Origin: Savagea serpentis
GTDB taxonomy: Bacteria; Bacillota; Bacilli; Bacillales_A; Planococcaceae
Direction: 5' to 3'
NCBI RefSeq assembly: GCF_015351395.1
Contig: NZ_JADKPV010000005.1
Coordinates: forward strand, 124,001 to 188,000
Length of the DNA stretch: 64,000 nt
In this document: piece by piece, positions 1 through 8,980 of the stretch
How the letters are laid out: each line of letters begins with the position of its first letter
Numbering within the stretch: the stretch's first letter is position 1
The notes under the pieces: model-generated
What the model was told of the DNA's origin: nothing
The model's input: the letters and a program-made list of their open reading frames with translations, nothing else
Database searches by the model: none
Position numbers and translations under genes: made by a program

Positions 1-559
1 CTACTTTTTCTGCAAGTTCACTATAATTCATCGCTTGCATAATGACACCGATTGATCCTGTAATCGTTTCACGGTTGACGAAGATTTTATCAGCGGGTGC
101 ACTAATATAATACCCACCTGACGCTGCCATTCCACCCATTGACACGTAAATTGGAATTTCACGTTCTTCTTGAATAGCGATTAACGCATCATAAATGTCT
201 GCCGATTCTAACACGCCACCACCTGGGCTGTTCACAGCGAGCACGATTCCTTTTACAGAATCATCTTCACGAATATCTTGGAGCTGCTTCATGAAAAATG
301 TATGGTCATAACCTGAGCTAAACATGCCTGTTGCGCCTAAATCTTGAATAGCGCCATCTACTTCTAACACGGCGATTCGATTTGTTGCGTCTCCTTTTTC
401 AAGTACTTTAATCCCTGTATTCGTTAATGCTTCTTCTTGGATTTCTTCCATCGCTGTTGAAAAATCAGTCGTGACAAATGACCAGACAACATTGACTGCA
501 ATAGAAATAAAAATCAGTGCTGCAACTGTAATCAAAGCGATAATTTGTTTTAATTTCAT
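1..559 (-). CDS. sppA: Signal peptide peptidase SppA (N-terminal part, cut by window edge)
   Basis: This is a membrane-anchored serine protease of the S49 family that degrades signal peptides left after protein export. The 186 residues present start with one hydrophobic segment (about residues 4-26), followed by a crotonase-like fold. MAASGGYY places the nucleophile at Ser147, the same number as in Bacillus subtilis SppA. The partner lysine, near 199 in that protein, lies beyond the window. The ATG at 559 is preceded by GAGGAG. The gene lies 29 bp downstream of thiI on the same strand with no terminator between, so cotranscription is likely. In B. subtilis an sspA gene sits between these two, and here there is no room for it. 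Confidence 0.93.
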   Translation of the reverse strand, partial: MKLKQIIALITVAALIFISIAVNVVWSFVTTDFSTAMEEIQEEALTNTGIKVLEKGDATNRIAVLEVDGAIQDLGATGMFSSGYDHTFFMKQLQDIREDDSVKGIVLAVNSPGGGVLESADIYDALIAIQEEREIPIYVSMGGMAASGGYYISAPADKIFVNRETITGSIGVIMQAMNYSELAEKV

Positions 560-588
560 CTTCAATTCTCCTCATTTTCTGTCTATCC

Positions 589-1794
589 TTACAATAATTC
601 ACTAAAGCTCGCTACTTTTTCGCGTTTTGTAGAAATAACGACTTCTCGTTCATTCACTGCTTCTGTAATTAATTCTTCGAAATCTACTTGCCCTTCAAAA
701 TGCTCTACTTTATCGAGGCGCGGCTTCGTCGTCGGATTCGCTGGTGTGAAAATCGTACAACAATCTTCGTAAGGACGTATCGATATGTCATACGTTCCAA
801 TATGCTCGGAAGTTTCAATAATTTCACTTTTATCGAATGTGACGAGCGGACGAATGATCGGTGTTGCGGTTACTGCGTTGATCGCTGTCATACTTTCTAA
901 CGTTTGACTTGCGACTTGTCCGATACTTTCCCCTGTTACAATCCCGAGTAAACCACGCTCTTCTCGTACCCGGTCTGCAATGCGCATCATGAGTCGACGT
1001 GTCACCGTCATCGTCAAGTTCGCTGGAATTTTTTCATCGATTAACTTTTGAATTTTCGTAAATGGAATGACATGCACTTTAATCGTCGGTCCGAACTTCG
1101 ATAAATGTTCCGCGAGGTCGAGCACTTTTTCTTTCGCTAAGTCACTCGTATATGGCGGACTCGCAAAGTGAATCGCCTCTAAAGCAACACCGCGCTTCAT
1201 CATGTAATAACCTGCGACCGGACTGTCAATTCCTCCTGATAACATGAGCAAAGAACGCCCGCTTGAACCGACTGGGAAACCTCCTGGACCTTTGTACACT
1301 TCACTTGAAATGTAAGCCGCATCGCGACGAATGTCGACATGAAGTACGAAATCAGGATTTTTCATTTGAGCGGTTAACTCTGGGTAGTTGCGCAACGCAT
1401 GTGCACCGATCCATTGTTGAATTTGTTGAGACGTTTTGCCATACGTTTTATCGGCACGTTTCGCTTCCACTTTAAATGTTTTTCCCGTTAAGTCTTTCAT
1501 ACTCAATACATCGAGGACGAGCTTTTCAATCGCTTCGTCTGTCCGTTCTGTACGTGCAATCGGGCTGTAAGAATGAATACCGAAAACATGCTGCAAACGT
1601 TGAAGCACTTCTTCAATCTCCGATTCATCTTCCGCTCGAATAAACATACGATCTCGCTCCGCATGAACAGAAACCGTTTCTAAATCTTTCGTTTGAAACT
1701 TCACATTTTTACGTAAACGTTGTACGAATAAGTTACGATTGCGCCCTTTGAGCGATAATTCTCCGTAACGAACTAAAATTTCATTCCATTTCAT
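589..1794 (-). CDS. thiI: tRNA 4-thiouridine synthase ThiI
   Basis: ThiI adenylates U8 of tRNA and inserts sulfur to give 4-thiouridine; in some bacteria it also supplies sulfur for thiamine. The 401 residues contain an N-terminal ferredoxin-like/THUMP region (about 1-165) and a PP-loop ATPase domain with SGGIDSP at 186-192. There is no C-terminal rhodanese domain, as in other Bacillales ThiI proteins, which take sulfur directly from a dedicated cysteine desulfurase. That desulfurase is encoded 11 bp upstream, so the pair forms one functional unit. Confidence 0.96.
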   Translation of the reverse strand: MKWNEILVRYGELSLKGRNRNLFVQRLRKNVKFQTKDLETVSVHAERDRMFIRAEDESEIEEVLQRLQHVFGIHSYSPIARTERTDEAIEKLVLDVLSMKDLTGKTFKVEAKRADKTYGKTSQQIQQWIGAHALRNYPELTAQMKNPDFVLHVDIRRDAAYISSEVYKGPGGFPVGSSGRSLLMLSGGIDSPVAGYYMMKRGVALEAIHFASPPYTSDLAKEKVLDLAEHLSKFGPTIKVHVIPFTKIQKLIDEKIPANLTMTVTRRLMMRIADRVREERGLLGIVTGESIGQVASQTLESMTAINAVTATPIIRPLVTFDKSEIIETSEHIGTYDISIRPYEDCCTIFTPANPTTKPRLDKVEHFEGQVDFEELITEAVNEREVVISTKREKVASFSELL

Positions 1795-1805
1795 TGTTCA
1801 TTTCC

Positions 1806-2927
1806 TCACTTTACTTGTTCATTTAATGCTGTTAAAGCATGTAATAATCGATCGATATCTGATCCATTCGTTGTCGTACCAAAACTGATACGAATGATGC
1901 CAGCTGCCCATTCTTTTGAAATGCCGAGCGCCTCCGCTACATGACTAATTGATCCATCTAGCGAACTACAAGCACTCGACGTCGACACAATGATGTCCCT
2001 TTGTTGCAAGAAGTTCACAGCGACTTCTCCACGTATCCCGCGAATCGCTAAAGCCGTAATATGAGCTGCTCCATCTTTCGGACCGACCACTTGAATTTGG
2101 CTTAATGTCTCCACATGTTCTAAAATGCGATTTTTCCACTGACGATATTCTGCTCGTTCCGTCGTACAAATAGCAAGTCGCATCGCTTTTGCTAAAGCGA
2201 CCGCTTCTGCTAATGGAATCGTTCCGCTACGCTTATTACGCTGTTGCCCTCCACCGACAATCATTGGATGAAGCGGAATTCGATAGCGCAAAAAGAGCGC
2301 TCCACTCCCACGTATGCCATTGATTTTATGTGCAGAAATAGACATCATATCCGCTCCATCCACACCGAACGGTACTACCATTTTCCCGAAGCTTTGCACA
2401 GCATCAACGTGAAAAACAGCTGGACTATTTTTTTGAATTACTTTCTTTAATGAACGTAAATCTTGCACTGCTCCCATTTCATTATTGACGTGCATAATGG
2501 AAACAAGAATCGTTTCATCGGTTAAAGCGCCTTTCAATACGTCCATTTCAACTTGTCCTTCTTTATTAACAGGCAAGTAGGTCACACGGAAGCCCTCTCT
2601 CTCTAATTCTCGACATGCCTCTAACACAGAAGGATGCTCCATATTCGTCGTGACGATATGCTTTCCAAGATGTGCATGTTTTTTCGCATATCCGAGAATC
2701 GCTAAATTATTCGCTTCCGTACCTCCAGAAGTATATACTACTTCACCTTGATTCATCTTCAACAATTGCTTCATCTGTTCCGTTGCTTGTTGGAACAAAG
2801 CATTCGCCTCTACACCTAGCTTATGTAACGAGGACGGATTAGCAAAATAACGAGTGCTGACAGCGACATACGATTGTAAAACCTCCTCATTCGGGGGAGA
2901 TGTTGCACTATGGTCTAAGTAAATCAT
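1806..2927 (-). CDS. Cysteine desulfurase, NifS/NifZ-like, partner of ThiI
   Basis: This PLP enzyme converts cysteine to alanine and passes the persulfide sulfur on. The 373-residue protein opens with MIYLDHSATS, carries the PLP-lysine motif SAHKINGIRG, and has the active-site cysteine in STSSACSS. I start it at the ATG at 2927 because a GGAGG stands just upstream; an in-frame start 14 codons earlier has no ribosome binding site. It lies 11 bp before thiI, which matches the NifZ-ThiI pair of Bacillus that makes 4-thiouridine in tRNA. The alternative reading is a general IscS, but there is no iscU-like gene nearby. Confidence 0.93.
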   Translation of the reverse strand: MIYLDHSATSPPNEEVLQSYVAVSTRYFANPSSLHKLGVEANALFQQATEQMKQLLKMNQGEVVYTSGGTEANNLAILGYAKKHAHLGKHIVTTNMEHPSVLEACRELEREGFRVTYLPVNKEGQVEMDVLKGALTDETILVSIMHVNNEMGAVQDLRSLKKVIQKNSPAVFHVDAVQSFGKMVVPFGVDGADMMSISAHKINGIRGSGALFLRYRIPLHPMIVGGGQQRNKRSGTIPLAEAVALAKAMRLAICTTERAEYRQWKNRILEHVETLSQIQVVGPKDGAAHITALAIRGIRGEVAVNFLQQRDIIVSTSSACSSLDGSISHVAEALGISKEWAAGIIRISFGTTTNGSDIDRLLHALTALNEQVK

Positions 2928-2957
2928 CTTTCTTTCCTCCAACTGTTTACGAATGAA

Positions 2958-2985
2958 AGCCACCAGCAACGAATGCGCGGTGGCT
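2958..2985 (-). terminator. Weak hairpin between ezrA and the desulfurase gene
   Basis: AGCCACC and GGTGGCT form a 7-bp stem with a 14-nt loop, directly after the ezrA stop codon. The minus-strand sequence after the stem is TTCATTC, a poor U-tract, so it may only partly stop transcription and let ezrA reach the desulfurase and thiI genes. Confidence 0.4.
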
Positions 2986-2998
2986 CATCTTTTCGATG

Positions 2999-4681
2999 TT
3001 ATAATGATTGTTTAATTTTTTCAAGTGCGCCTGGCTCTACTTCTTCAACAGCAGCCATCGCTTCTTCTAATGCTTTCGTATAACGATAATCCATAAATGA
3101 TCGTTCTGCAATCTTTAAACGTTCATCTAGTTGAGAATCATTTAAACGATAACGATTTCCATATTGAATAATCTCTTCAATTAAGAGAACATTTGCTAAT
3201 AATTGTTCTACCTCTTCAGCAATATGTTCGGTCGCAACTTTCGCTTCTTGCGTTTGTAATTCAACAGATTCCATATCGATTGGCGCTTCATTTAAGCTTT
3301 CATACGCTACGTAAATCTTCTCTTCTGCTTCTTCCATACGAGTATTGATATCGTTTGGAATTCCTGGCATATTACTGCGATGTAATCGTCGATCAGCATC
3401 TTGCATTTGTTTCGTTAACTGATCTAATTGTTCACGCACGCGATTTTCATCCGTACGTAAATTTGTAATTTTCGAAACGAATCCTTCAAGCTCTTCTTCA
3501 ATTTGATCAACGTGCAACAATACTTTCTCCACTTCTTCCCATACAACTGAATAAGTTGTCGGCGGATGGTTGTACTGGTGAAGCAAATCTTCATAGCGAA
3601 TTCGAAATTCTTGTAGCACGCGCACTAATTTCTCAGGTAAAGTCGCTTCTTGAACACTCAAGTGATAACTTCTCTGAACAGACTCCGCTTCCGTCGCAGC
3701 ACCACTTGCTTCGTGAATTAAATGATTTAAACGATTATAACCATCTTCAATATCTTTTTGTAATTTACTACGAGCGCGAACTTCTTGTTCAAGCAAATCA
3801 TAAAACTGCTCCATTTGATTTTCGATGAACAGTAATTGTTCTTCGACTGATTGTAAATTTAATTCTTTCACTTCTAATCCTAGCTCTTTTAACTGTACTT
3901 CTACTTGCTCTAGTTGTTCTTCGATATCCAAGTGAACTAAACTGTATTGTTGCTCTTCCATATCGCGCATACCGTTACGCAAATCTTTCATAGTAGCTGG
4001 AATGACCTTATTTAATTTGCTTAATAATGTCGGTGTCTTATCAATTAATCGAATGACTTCTTCAGATTCCTTCGTTAAATGTAATACAATTTCACGCGCT
4101 GTTAAATAATTTCCTTGCTTCGTTAATTCTTCATATTCTTCAAATTGTGGTGTGAATGTTTCTAACTTTTTTTCTAACGGCTCAAACGCTTGTCCAAAAT
4201 CGTATTGCTTCGCTAAAATGGTTTGACGAGCTGTTCGATATTTCTCTTGAATTGCTTCCATTTCAAGCCGATTTTTCTCTTCACTTCCCATAAGTTCATC
4301 TAATTCTTCCAATATTTGTTTATGCTTTTGATCACATTTTTGAATCTCTTCAAAAATTTCTCTTTCGATAGCGCTCGCTTTCTTAAATTTCAAGCGATCA
4401 ATCGCGTCTTCAGCATCGAATAGCATCGTATCAATTTGTGGCATAACAACATCGATGACTTCCGTCCACTCTTTGCGCCATCGTTCAAACTTCTCTTCTG
4501 TTTCCCCAGTCATATTTAAACGCTTTAACTTTGTCAGTTCCTCAAAGATTGGTTGATGTTGAATTTGTAGTTTCTCATCTTCCAATAACAAAATTTCGTT
4601 TATATGTTTTTTACGTATTAAATAAATGGCCATTGCAATTGCAAATAAAAATACGATGATTAATATAATCATTTTACCCAA
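2999..4681 (-). CDS. ezrA: Septation ring formation regulator EzrA
   Basis: EzrA is a membrane-anchored spectrin-like protein that restrains FtsZ ring assembly and recruits cell-wall enzymes to the septum. The 560 residues have one N-terminal membrane segment (about 4-22) followed by a long, highly charged coiled-coil region. The stretch IIQYGNRYR near the C terminus corresponds to the conserved QNR patch needed for midcell localisation. Length matches the family (about 560-565). The start is a TTG at 4681, placed 7 nt after AGAGGTG; the ATG three codons later is too far from that site. The gene follows a strong terminator, so it has its own promoter. Confidence 0.96.
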   Translation of the reverse strand: MGKMIILIIVFLFAIAMAIYLIRKKHINEILLLEDEKLQIQHQPIFEELTKLKRLNMTGETEEKFERWRKEWTEVIDVVMPQIDTMLFDAEDAIDRLKFKKASAIEREIFEEIQKCDQKHKQILEELDELMGSEEKNRLEMEAIQEKYRTARQTILAKQYDFGQAFEPLEKKLETFTPQFEEYEELTKQGNYLTAREIVLHLTKESEEVIRLIDKTPTLLSKLNKVIPATMKDLRNGMRDMEEQQYSLVHLDIEEQLEQVEVQLKELGLEVKELNLQSVEEQLLFIENQMEQFYDLLEQEVRARSKLQKDIEDGYNRLNHLIHEASGAATEAESVQRSYHLSVQEATLPEKLVRVLQEFRIRYEDLLHQYNHPPTTYSVVWEEVEKVLLHVDQIEEELEGFVSKITNLRTDENRVREQLDQLTKQMQDADRRLHRSNMPGIPNDINTRMEEAEEKIYVAYESLNEAPIDMESVELQTQEAKVATEHIAEEVEQLLANVLLIEEIIQYGNRYRLNDSQLDERLKIAERSFMDYRYTKALEEAMAAVEEVEPGALEKIKQSL

Positions 4682-4785
4682 ACACGTTCACCTCTATTTT
4701 CCACTATGTATATTTATATTATCTTATATGCCAAGCGGTTTAAACTATTTTCCTTTCTTTTTTTATAATTCCTTTCATTCTTCGC

Positions 4786-4817
4786 AAAAAAACGACAGAC
4801 TGCTAACAGTTCTGTCG
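4786..4817 (-). terminator. Terminator of the diguanylate cyclase gene
   Basis: On the minus strand CGACAGA and TCTGTCG form a 7-bp stem around an 11-nt loop, followed by seven U. It lies 8 bp beyond the end of the cyclase gene. Confidence 0.85.
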
Positions 4818-4824
4818 CTTTCTA

Positions 4825-6660
4825 TCATCCATCGGATTGCAGTGGCTTATAAATCACATATTTATTTTTCCCAGTTCCTTTCGCTTCATACAAAGCTTCG
4901 TCTGTGAAAATAAATAATTCCTTATATGTGTACTGATTCGCTTTTGACCAATACATCACACCCATAGAGACTGTCACTTTTGGGGTCGTTTTTATAGGAA
5001 TTTGTTCTAATATTTGATCTGCAAATTTCAAGCCATTGGATAGATCAATCGCGGGCAATAATACCGTAATTTCTTCGCCACCCCAACGGCTAGCAATTCC
5101 ATATTCGCCTACAATCGATTTCACGATTTTCGCTGCTTGAACGAGCACTTGGTCTCCAATCGCATGACCATGTGTATCATTTATTTTTTTGAAATCATCT
5201 ATATCTAAAATGAGTAAAACGCCACACTCGTCGTATTTTAAAGATTGCGCAATCACTTTATCTGCATAGCGACGAGAATACAATTTTGTCAAACTATCTT
5301 TATCAACAAGTTCTTGAAGCTGTTCACGCAATAATATATTTGAAAGCGCTAAACTCGCATGACTAATTAAAGAACGGACTAATTTAAAATCTTCAAATGA
5401 AAAGGCATATTTTTCTTGATGTAATAAAATTACAAATCCTTGCACTTGACCTCGACTAATGACTGGAGCTGCAATTAAAGATTGAAATTCTGGTACTTTT
5501 GATGAATCAATATCAAAATCAGCATCGAAAATCGCATCATTTGTTTCGATAATTCTCTGTCCAATTTGATACAAATAACGCTCACCTCGCTCCGATGCGA
5601 AATATGGTGAACTTTCTTTTAAAATATGCAATAAACCTTCTTCAAAAAATACAAAAGCGTATTCCGTTGGGTGGAAAGCACGAACGAGTTGATTTTTTAA
5701 AAAGACAATCATTTCTCGTAAACCTAAATTATCATTTAAACGCTTTGATGTTTCATTCACTAATTGTAAATCATCGATTAAATTGGATGATTGGTTGTAC
5801 AAACTAGCATTTTCCAAAGCATTTCCAGCAGATTGTGCAACCATTTGGATAAATTCTATTTCCAGTTCTGAATAGACATAAGATTTACTGGAACAAATTT
5901 GTAAAATTCCATAAATCCCTTGTTTTCCTTTAATCGGAACGTTGCGCACAACACGTGTTGGGAGTCGTCCTTCATCAATCGTCATTTCTCCAGATAAAAA
6001 AGCTTCAATTGTCAATTGACGCTCATTTAAATAATCAAAAAGACGGTAGCTCGTAACATGTTCCTTTTGTTCGTGTGACAACAATAAGTCGACCCTCATA
6101 TTTGGAAAGCGTTCTTTAATCGTTCGCATAACAAGATCTAAAATTTCTTTGCTCTCCATCGTCGCATTAAAAGCTTTTGTTACTTCATAGAGCTTGCGAT
6201 AATTCGTTTCACGATTTTGCATTTTCATCAATTTTGTAATAAAGCGACATGCTTGAAAGAACATGCGACTAAATTCCTGATATCGTTCTTCTTTTTTAAA
6301 TGCGATCCATTGTTCAGTAGATTGAAGAAGAATTACAACTAACACTTGTTCACCTTCGCGATAGGCTAAAACATCATCGTATTGATGTTCGTACATTTCA
6401 TACAACCATTGCATTTTCGGTTCGAAGTCTTCTTCTTTAATAAAAGAATCTATAATAGAAAAAGGAAGGCCATGATGATTTTGATAAGAGATGAGCTGTT
6501 GATGTTCAGCATACAAAAGCTGAGTACGTTGAACGTTGAAATAGCCTTTTAGAACTAATTTTATCTTTTCGTATAATAAAGCGTGCGTCCATTCAATCAT
6601 TTCCGCATCATATAAGCTATAGATTTCTGTTTTCAACGATTCATACGTTTGAGCATCCAT
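4825..6660 (-). CDS. dgcP: Cytosolic GAF-GGDEF diguanylate cyclase, DgcP/YtrP-like
   Basis: This enzyme should make cyclic di-GMP from two GTP. The 611 residues hold an N-terminal all-purpose region, two GAF-like sensory domains (about 145-290 and 310-430) and a C-terminal GGDEF domain. The active-site motif is GGEEI at 527-531, a permitted variant of GG(D/E)EF, and the metal and GTP residues in LDIDDFKKINDTHGHAIGD are intact. No RxxD inhibitory site lies before the motif, so product inhibition is probably absent. There are no membrane segments. The location next to rpsD and ezrA matches B. subtilis ytrP (dgcP). The start at 6660 follows GAGGTG; an in-frame start 17 codons earlier has no such site. 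Confidence 0.88.
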   Translation of the reverse strand: MDAQTYESLKTEIYSLYDAEMIEWTHALLYEKIKLVLKGYFNVQRTQLLYAEHQQLISYQNHHGLPFSIIDSFIKEEDFEPKMQWLYEMYEHQYDDVLAYREGEQVLVVILLQSTEQWIAFKKEERYQEFSRMFFQACRFITKLMKMQNRETNYRKLYEVTKAFNATMESKEILDLVMRTIKERFPNMRVDLLLSHEQKEHVTSYRLFDYLNERQLTIEAFLSGEMTIDEGRLPTRVVRNVPIKGKQGIYGILQICSSKSYVYSELEIEFIQMVAQSAGNALENASLYNQSSNLIDDLQLVNETSKRLNDNLGLREMIVFLKNQLVRAFHPTEYAFVFFEEGLLHILKESSPYFASERGERYLYQIGQRIIETNDAIFDADFDIDSSKVPEFQSLIAAPVISRGQVQGFVILLHQEKYAFSFEDFKLVRSLISHASLALSNILLREQLQELVDKDSLTKLYSRRYADKVIAQSLKYDECGVLLILDIDDFKKINDTHGHAIGDQVLVQAAKIVKSIVGEYGIASRWGGEEITVLLPAIDLSNGLKFADQILEQIPIKTTPKVTVSMGVMYWSKANQYTYKELFIFTDEALYEAKGTGKNKYVIYKPLQSDG

Positions 6661-6772
6661 TCCATCGGTCACCTCACTATCCACTTGATTAACACAATTA
6701 TTATAATACAAAGTAACTACTATTGCTACTAAACGAAATGAATTATATTAGTTCCTTCCTTTCCCCTATTCC

Positions 6773-6801
6773 TTGACAAGCGTTGAGATAGCTAGTAGAA
6801 T
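6773..6801 (+). promoter_or_regulatory. rpsD promoter
   Basis: TTGACA (6773-6778), a 17-bp spacer and TAGAAT (6796-6801) form a near-consensus vegetative promoter. It lies 188 bp before rpsD, so the transcript has a long leader. Confidence 0.88.
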
Positions 6802-6807
6802 ATTTCA

Positions 6808-6989
6808 AGTGTAAGATAAACGCAGCAGTTGTACACATTTTTATTTTATTCTAATCCACATTCGTGGTGATGCATCACGTAATTCGATGGCTGCTCGAAC
6901 GAAGGTGCAATAAGTTAGAATAGATAAGGTGACGCGTACTTCTGGTTTTTATTTTACAAATAAAACCAATTTAAAAGGAGGAGTCATTC
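6808..6989 (+). promoter_or_regulatory. Structured rpsD leader, candidate S4 autoregulatory RNA
   Basis: About 180 nt of transcribed leader separate the promoter from the rpsD start. It can form a perfect 8-bp helix between TATTCTAA (6847-6854) and TTAGAATA (6915-6922) that closes a further folded region, and a second hairpin around 6943-6966 just before the AAAGGAGGAG ribosome binding site. In Bacillus, S4 binds its own mRNA leader and represses translation. The position and size fit, but I could not match the whole consensus structure by eye. Confidence 0.6.
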
Positions 6990-7592
6990 ATGGCTCGTTA
7001 TACAGGTCCAACTTGGAAAATCTCACGTCGCTTAGGAATCTCTTTAAGCGGTACTGGTAAAGAAATCGAAAAGCGTCCATACGCACCAGGACAACATGGT
7101 CCAACTCAACGTACGAAATTATCAGAGTACGGTAAACAATTACAGGAAAAACAAAAACTTCGTTTCATGTACGGTGTAAACGAACGTCAATTCCGTAACT
7201 TATTCAACAAAGCAGGTCAAATGCAAGGGGTACACGGTGAGAACTTCATGATCTTACTCGAAACACGCCTTGATAACTTAGTATACCGTATGGGTCTTGC
7301 ACGCACACGTCGTGCTGCTCGTCAGCTCGTTAACCACGGCCACATCTTAGTGGACGGAAAACGTCTTGACATCCCATCATACAGCGTAAAACCAGGTCAA
7401 GAAATCTCTTTACGCGAACGTTCATCAAACTTAAGCGTTGTAACTGAAGCTTTAGAATTAAACAGCTTCGTTCCAGAATACTTAGAGTTCGATGCAGAAG
7501 CTAAAAAAGCAAAATTCGTTCGTTTACCAGAACGTAGCGAATTATCAAGCGAAATCGACGAAGCATTAATCGTTGAGTTCTACTCACGTTAA
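6990..7592 (+). CDS. rpsD: 30S ribosomal protein S4
   Basis: S4 nucleates assembly of the small subunit by binding 16S rRNA. The 200 residues have the N-terminal region starting [16 protein letters not shown], and the S4 RNA-binding domain around 90-155 with [12 protein letters not shown] and [10 protein letters not shown]. No zinc cysteines are present in the N-terminal region (C- form). The start follows AAAGGAGGAG. It is a single-gene unit with its own promoter, a long leader and a terminator, as in other Bacillales, where S4 controls its own synthesis. Confidence 0.99.
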   Translation: MARYTGPTWKISRRLGISLSGTGKEIEKRPYAPGQHGPTQRTKLSEYGKQLQEKQKLRFMYGVNERQFRNLFNKAGQMQGVHGENFMILLETRLDNLVYRMGLARTRRAARQLVNHGHILVDGKRLDIPSYSVKPGQEISLRERSSNLSVVTEALELNSFVPEYLEFDAEAKKAKFVRLPERSELSSEIDEALIVEFYSR

Positions 7593-7623
7593 TTTTTTCA
7601 CGATTTTTCAGCCTTTTTACAAG

Positions 7624-7666
7624 AAGCCTCATCTATCAACAAACGTTGATATGATGGGGTTTTCTT
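7624..7666 (+). terminator. rpsD terminator
   Basis: GCCTCATCTATCAAC and GTTGATATGATGGGG form an imperfect stem with a four-base loop, followed by TTTTCTT. It begins about 30 bp after the rpsD stop. Confidence 0.7.
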
Positions 7667-7784
7667 ATATTTCCAGTCGAATATGCCTCTCTATAAGAAT
7701 ACATATAAATAACTCAATTTGGGGCAAGTTGTGGGGCAAGATTTCCAAAATTACTGCTAACTTTTTATGAAAGGGGATGAACTT

Positions 7785-8078
7785 TTGATCGTCGCTATTG
7801 GAATTACTTCAATCATTCCGAATGACACATTTCATTATACCGATACCACCGTCATTCAAACGAAAAATGCCCGCCTTCGTTATCGTTCATCCTACGATAA
7901 AAACCGCGTTGATTTTCACTTCACTGTCGTCTTTCCTGAAAACCGTTCTTGTCGCACAATTGATGATTATTACTCTTATGTGAAACCTCATGTCGATCTG
8001 GCATTCGGAACGAGAGGCGTTGTCACATTCGTTCAGACATACGAATTAGAAATAACAACTCGTCACCCTTTTCAATAA
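7785..8078 (+). CDS. Small conserved-looking hypothetical protein
   Basis: I do not recognise this 97-residue protein. I start it at TTG 7785 because AAAGGGGATG stands 8 nt upstream, while the in-frame ATG at 7767 has no ribosome binding site. The product has no signal peptide or membrane segment. Its composition is balanced, with alternating hydrophobic residues (VDFHFTVVF, VVTFVQTYELEI) that suggest a beta-rich fold, and a single cysteine. The gene is followed by a good terminator, which supports it being real. It is monocistronic, between rpsD and a lipoprotein gene on the other strand. No function can be assigned. Confidence 0.6.
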   Translation: MIVAIGITSIIPNDTFHYTDTTVIQTKNARLRYRSSYDKNRVDFHFTVVFPENRSCRTIDDYYSYVKPHVDLAFGTRGVVTFVQTYELEITTRHPFQ

Positions 8079-8081
8079 TTC

Positions 8082-8123
8082 AAAAACGGAGTTGAGAGGT
8101 ATACTATCTCAACTCCGTTTTTT
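8082..8123. terminator. Bidirectional terminator
   Basis: CGGAGTTGAGA (8087-8097) and TCTCAACTCCG (8107-8117) form a perfect 11-bp stem, flanked by A5 on the left and T6 on the right. It serves the hypothetical gene on the plus strand and the lipoprotein gene on the minus strand. Confidence 0.92.
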
Positions 8124-8125
8124 AG

Positions 8126-8698
8126 TTAATTTACAACTTTAAAAGCCTCAATCGCAATATCATCTTCAAAATGCGTAAACAATTGCGCGAGACGTTCTTC
8201 TTTAAACTGAAGTAACGCGAGAGAACGTGTCTCTAAATCTAAATCTTCAAATGAATCGACATCCGCAATAATAACGACATCTGCATAATCAAACCGCTCG
8301 TCACCAATCGCTAAATCACCACTGTAACTCGTTGTTACCCGGATCTCTTCTGGTAAGACAGATTCTGATGTGGCAAAAGATAATAACGGACGCTCAGAAT
8401 CGATTCTGCGCCATGCTTTATATTTTTTATCTGTTTTCACACGCAAGAGGCGCTCATCAATTAAAATATCAGCCATTTGCCTGCTCATATAGACAATTTT
8501 CTTTCCATCTACTTCTTCTTTTTTTATTTCGAATGTTTTGTTGTTCTCAAGTTGATTCGTCCAAGCAATTGGCGAATCATCCCAATCTCGTTCATCACCG
8601 ATTACGAGAACTGAGCGCTCTTTTTCAAATGCTGAACAGCCTGCTAAAAACAGCGTGAGCACTATGACGAGAACAAACGGCTTCACCCATTTTTTCAT
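8126..8698 (-). CDS. Uncharacterised lipoprotein
   Basis: The 190-residue product starts with a lipoprotein signal peptide: MKKW, a hydrophobic run, then the lipobox LAGC, with lipidation expected at Cys21. The mature part is hydrophilic and acidic and has no transmembrane segment. It contains two short similar blocks, VLVIGDERDWDD near 30 and LAIGDERFDYAD near 130, which hint at an internal repeat. I do not recognise the family. The ATG follows AAGGAG. It is a single gene between a bidirectional terminator and a 282-bp AT-rich gap that holds the promoters of this gene and of the divergent DUF4395 gene. Confidence 0.8.
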   Translation of the reverse strand: MKKWVKPFVLVIVLTLFLAGCSAFEKERSVLVIGDERDWDDSPIAWTNQLENNKTFEIKKEEVDGKKIVYMSRQMADILIDERLLRVKTDKKYKAWRRIDSERPLLSFATSESVLPEEIRVTTSYSGDLAIGDERFDYADVVIIADVDSFEDLDLETRSLALLQFKEERLAQLFTHFEDDIAIEAFKVVN

Positions 8699-8980
8699 CT
8701 GTTCACTCTCCTTCTTACTATGATATAAGAAATCTTACAAAATAGCATCTTCTTTCAATCGTTATCTTTTTGTCTAAATTGTGAACTTCCACAATAATCT
8801 CTACTATTATTTTAGCATACTTTAGCATTTCTCTCATCTTTAAATTGCTTTAAACATTGATTTAACAACATTCCGTAAACCCCATACCGTATGAGCAATT
8901 CACTAGAGTTTCACAACTAATCATGTTAAATTGTTACATAGTATGTGAAAAGATAAACATAGTTAGAAAGGAAGTTACAT

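Noticed and set aside
7720-7740. Direct repeat TGGGGCAAG twice, 12 bp apart, before the 97-residue gene
   Set aside because: Only two short copies, with no link to a promoter or hairpin and no further copies noticed in the window.
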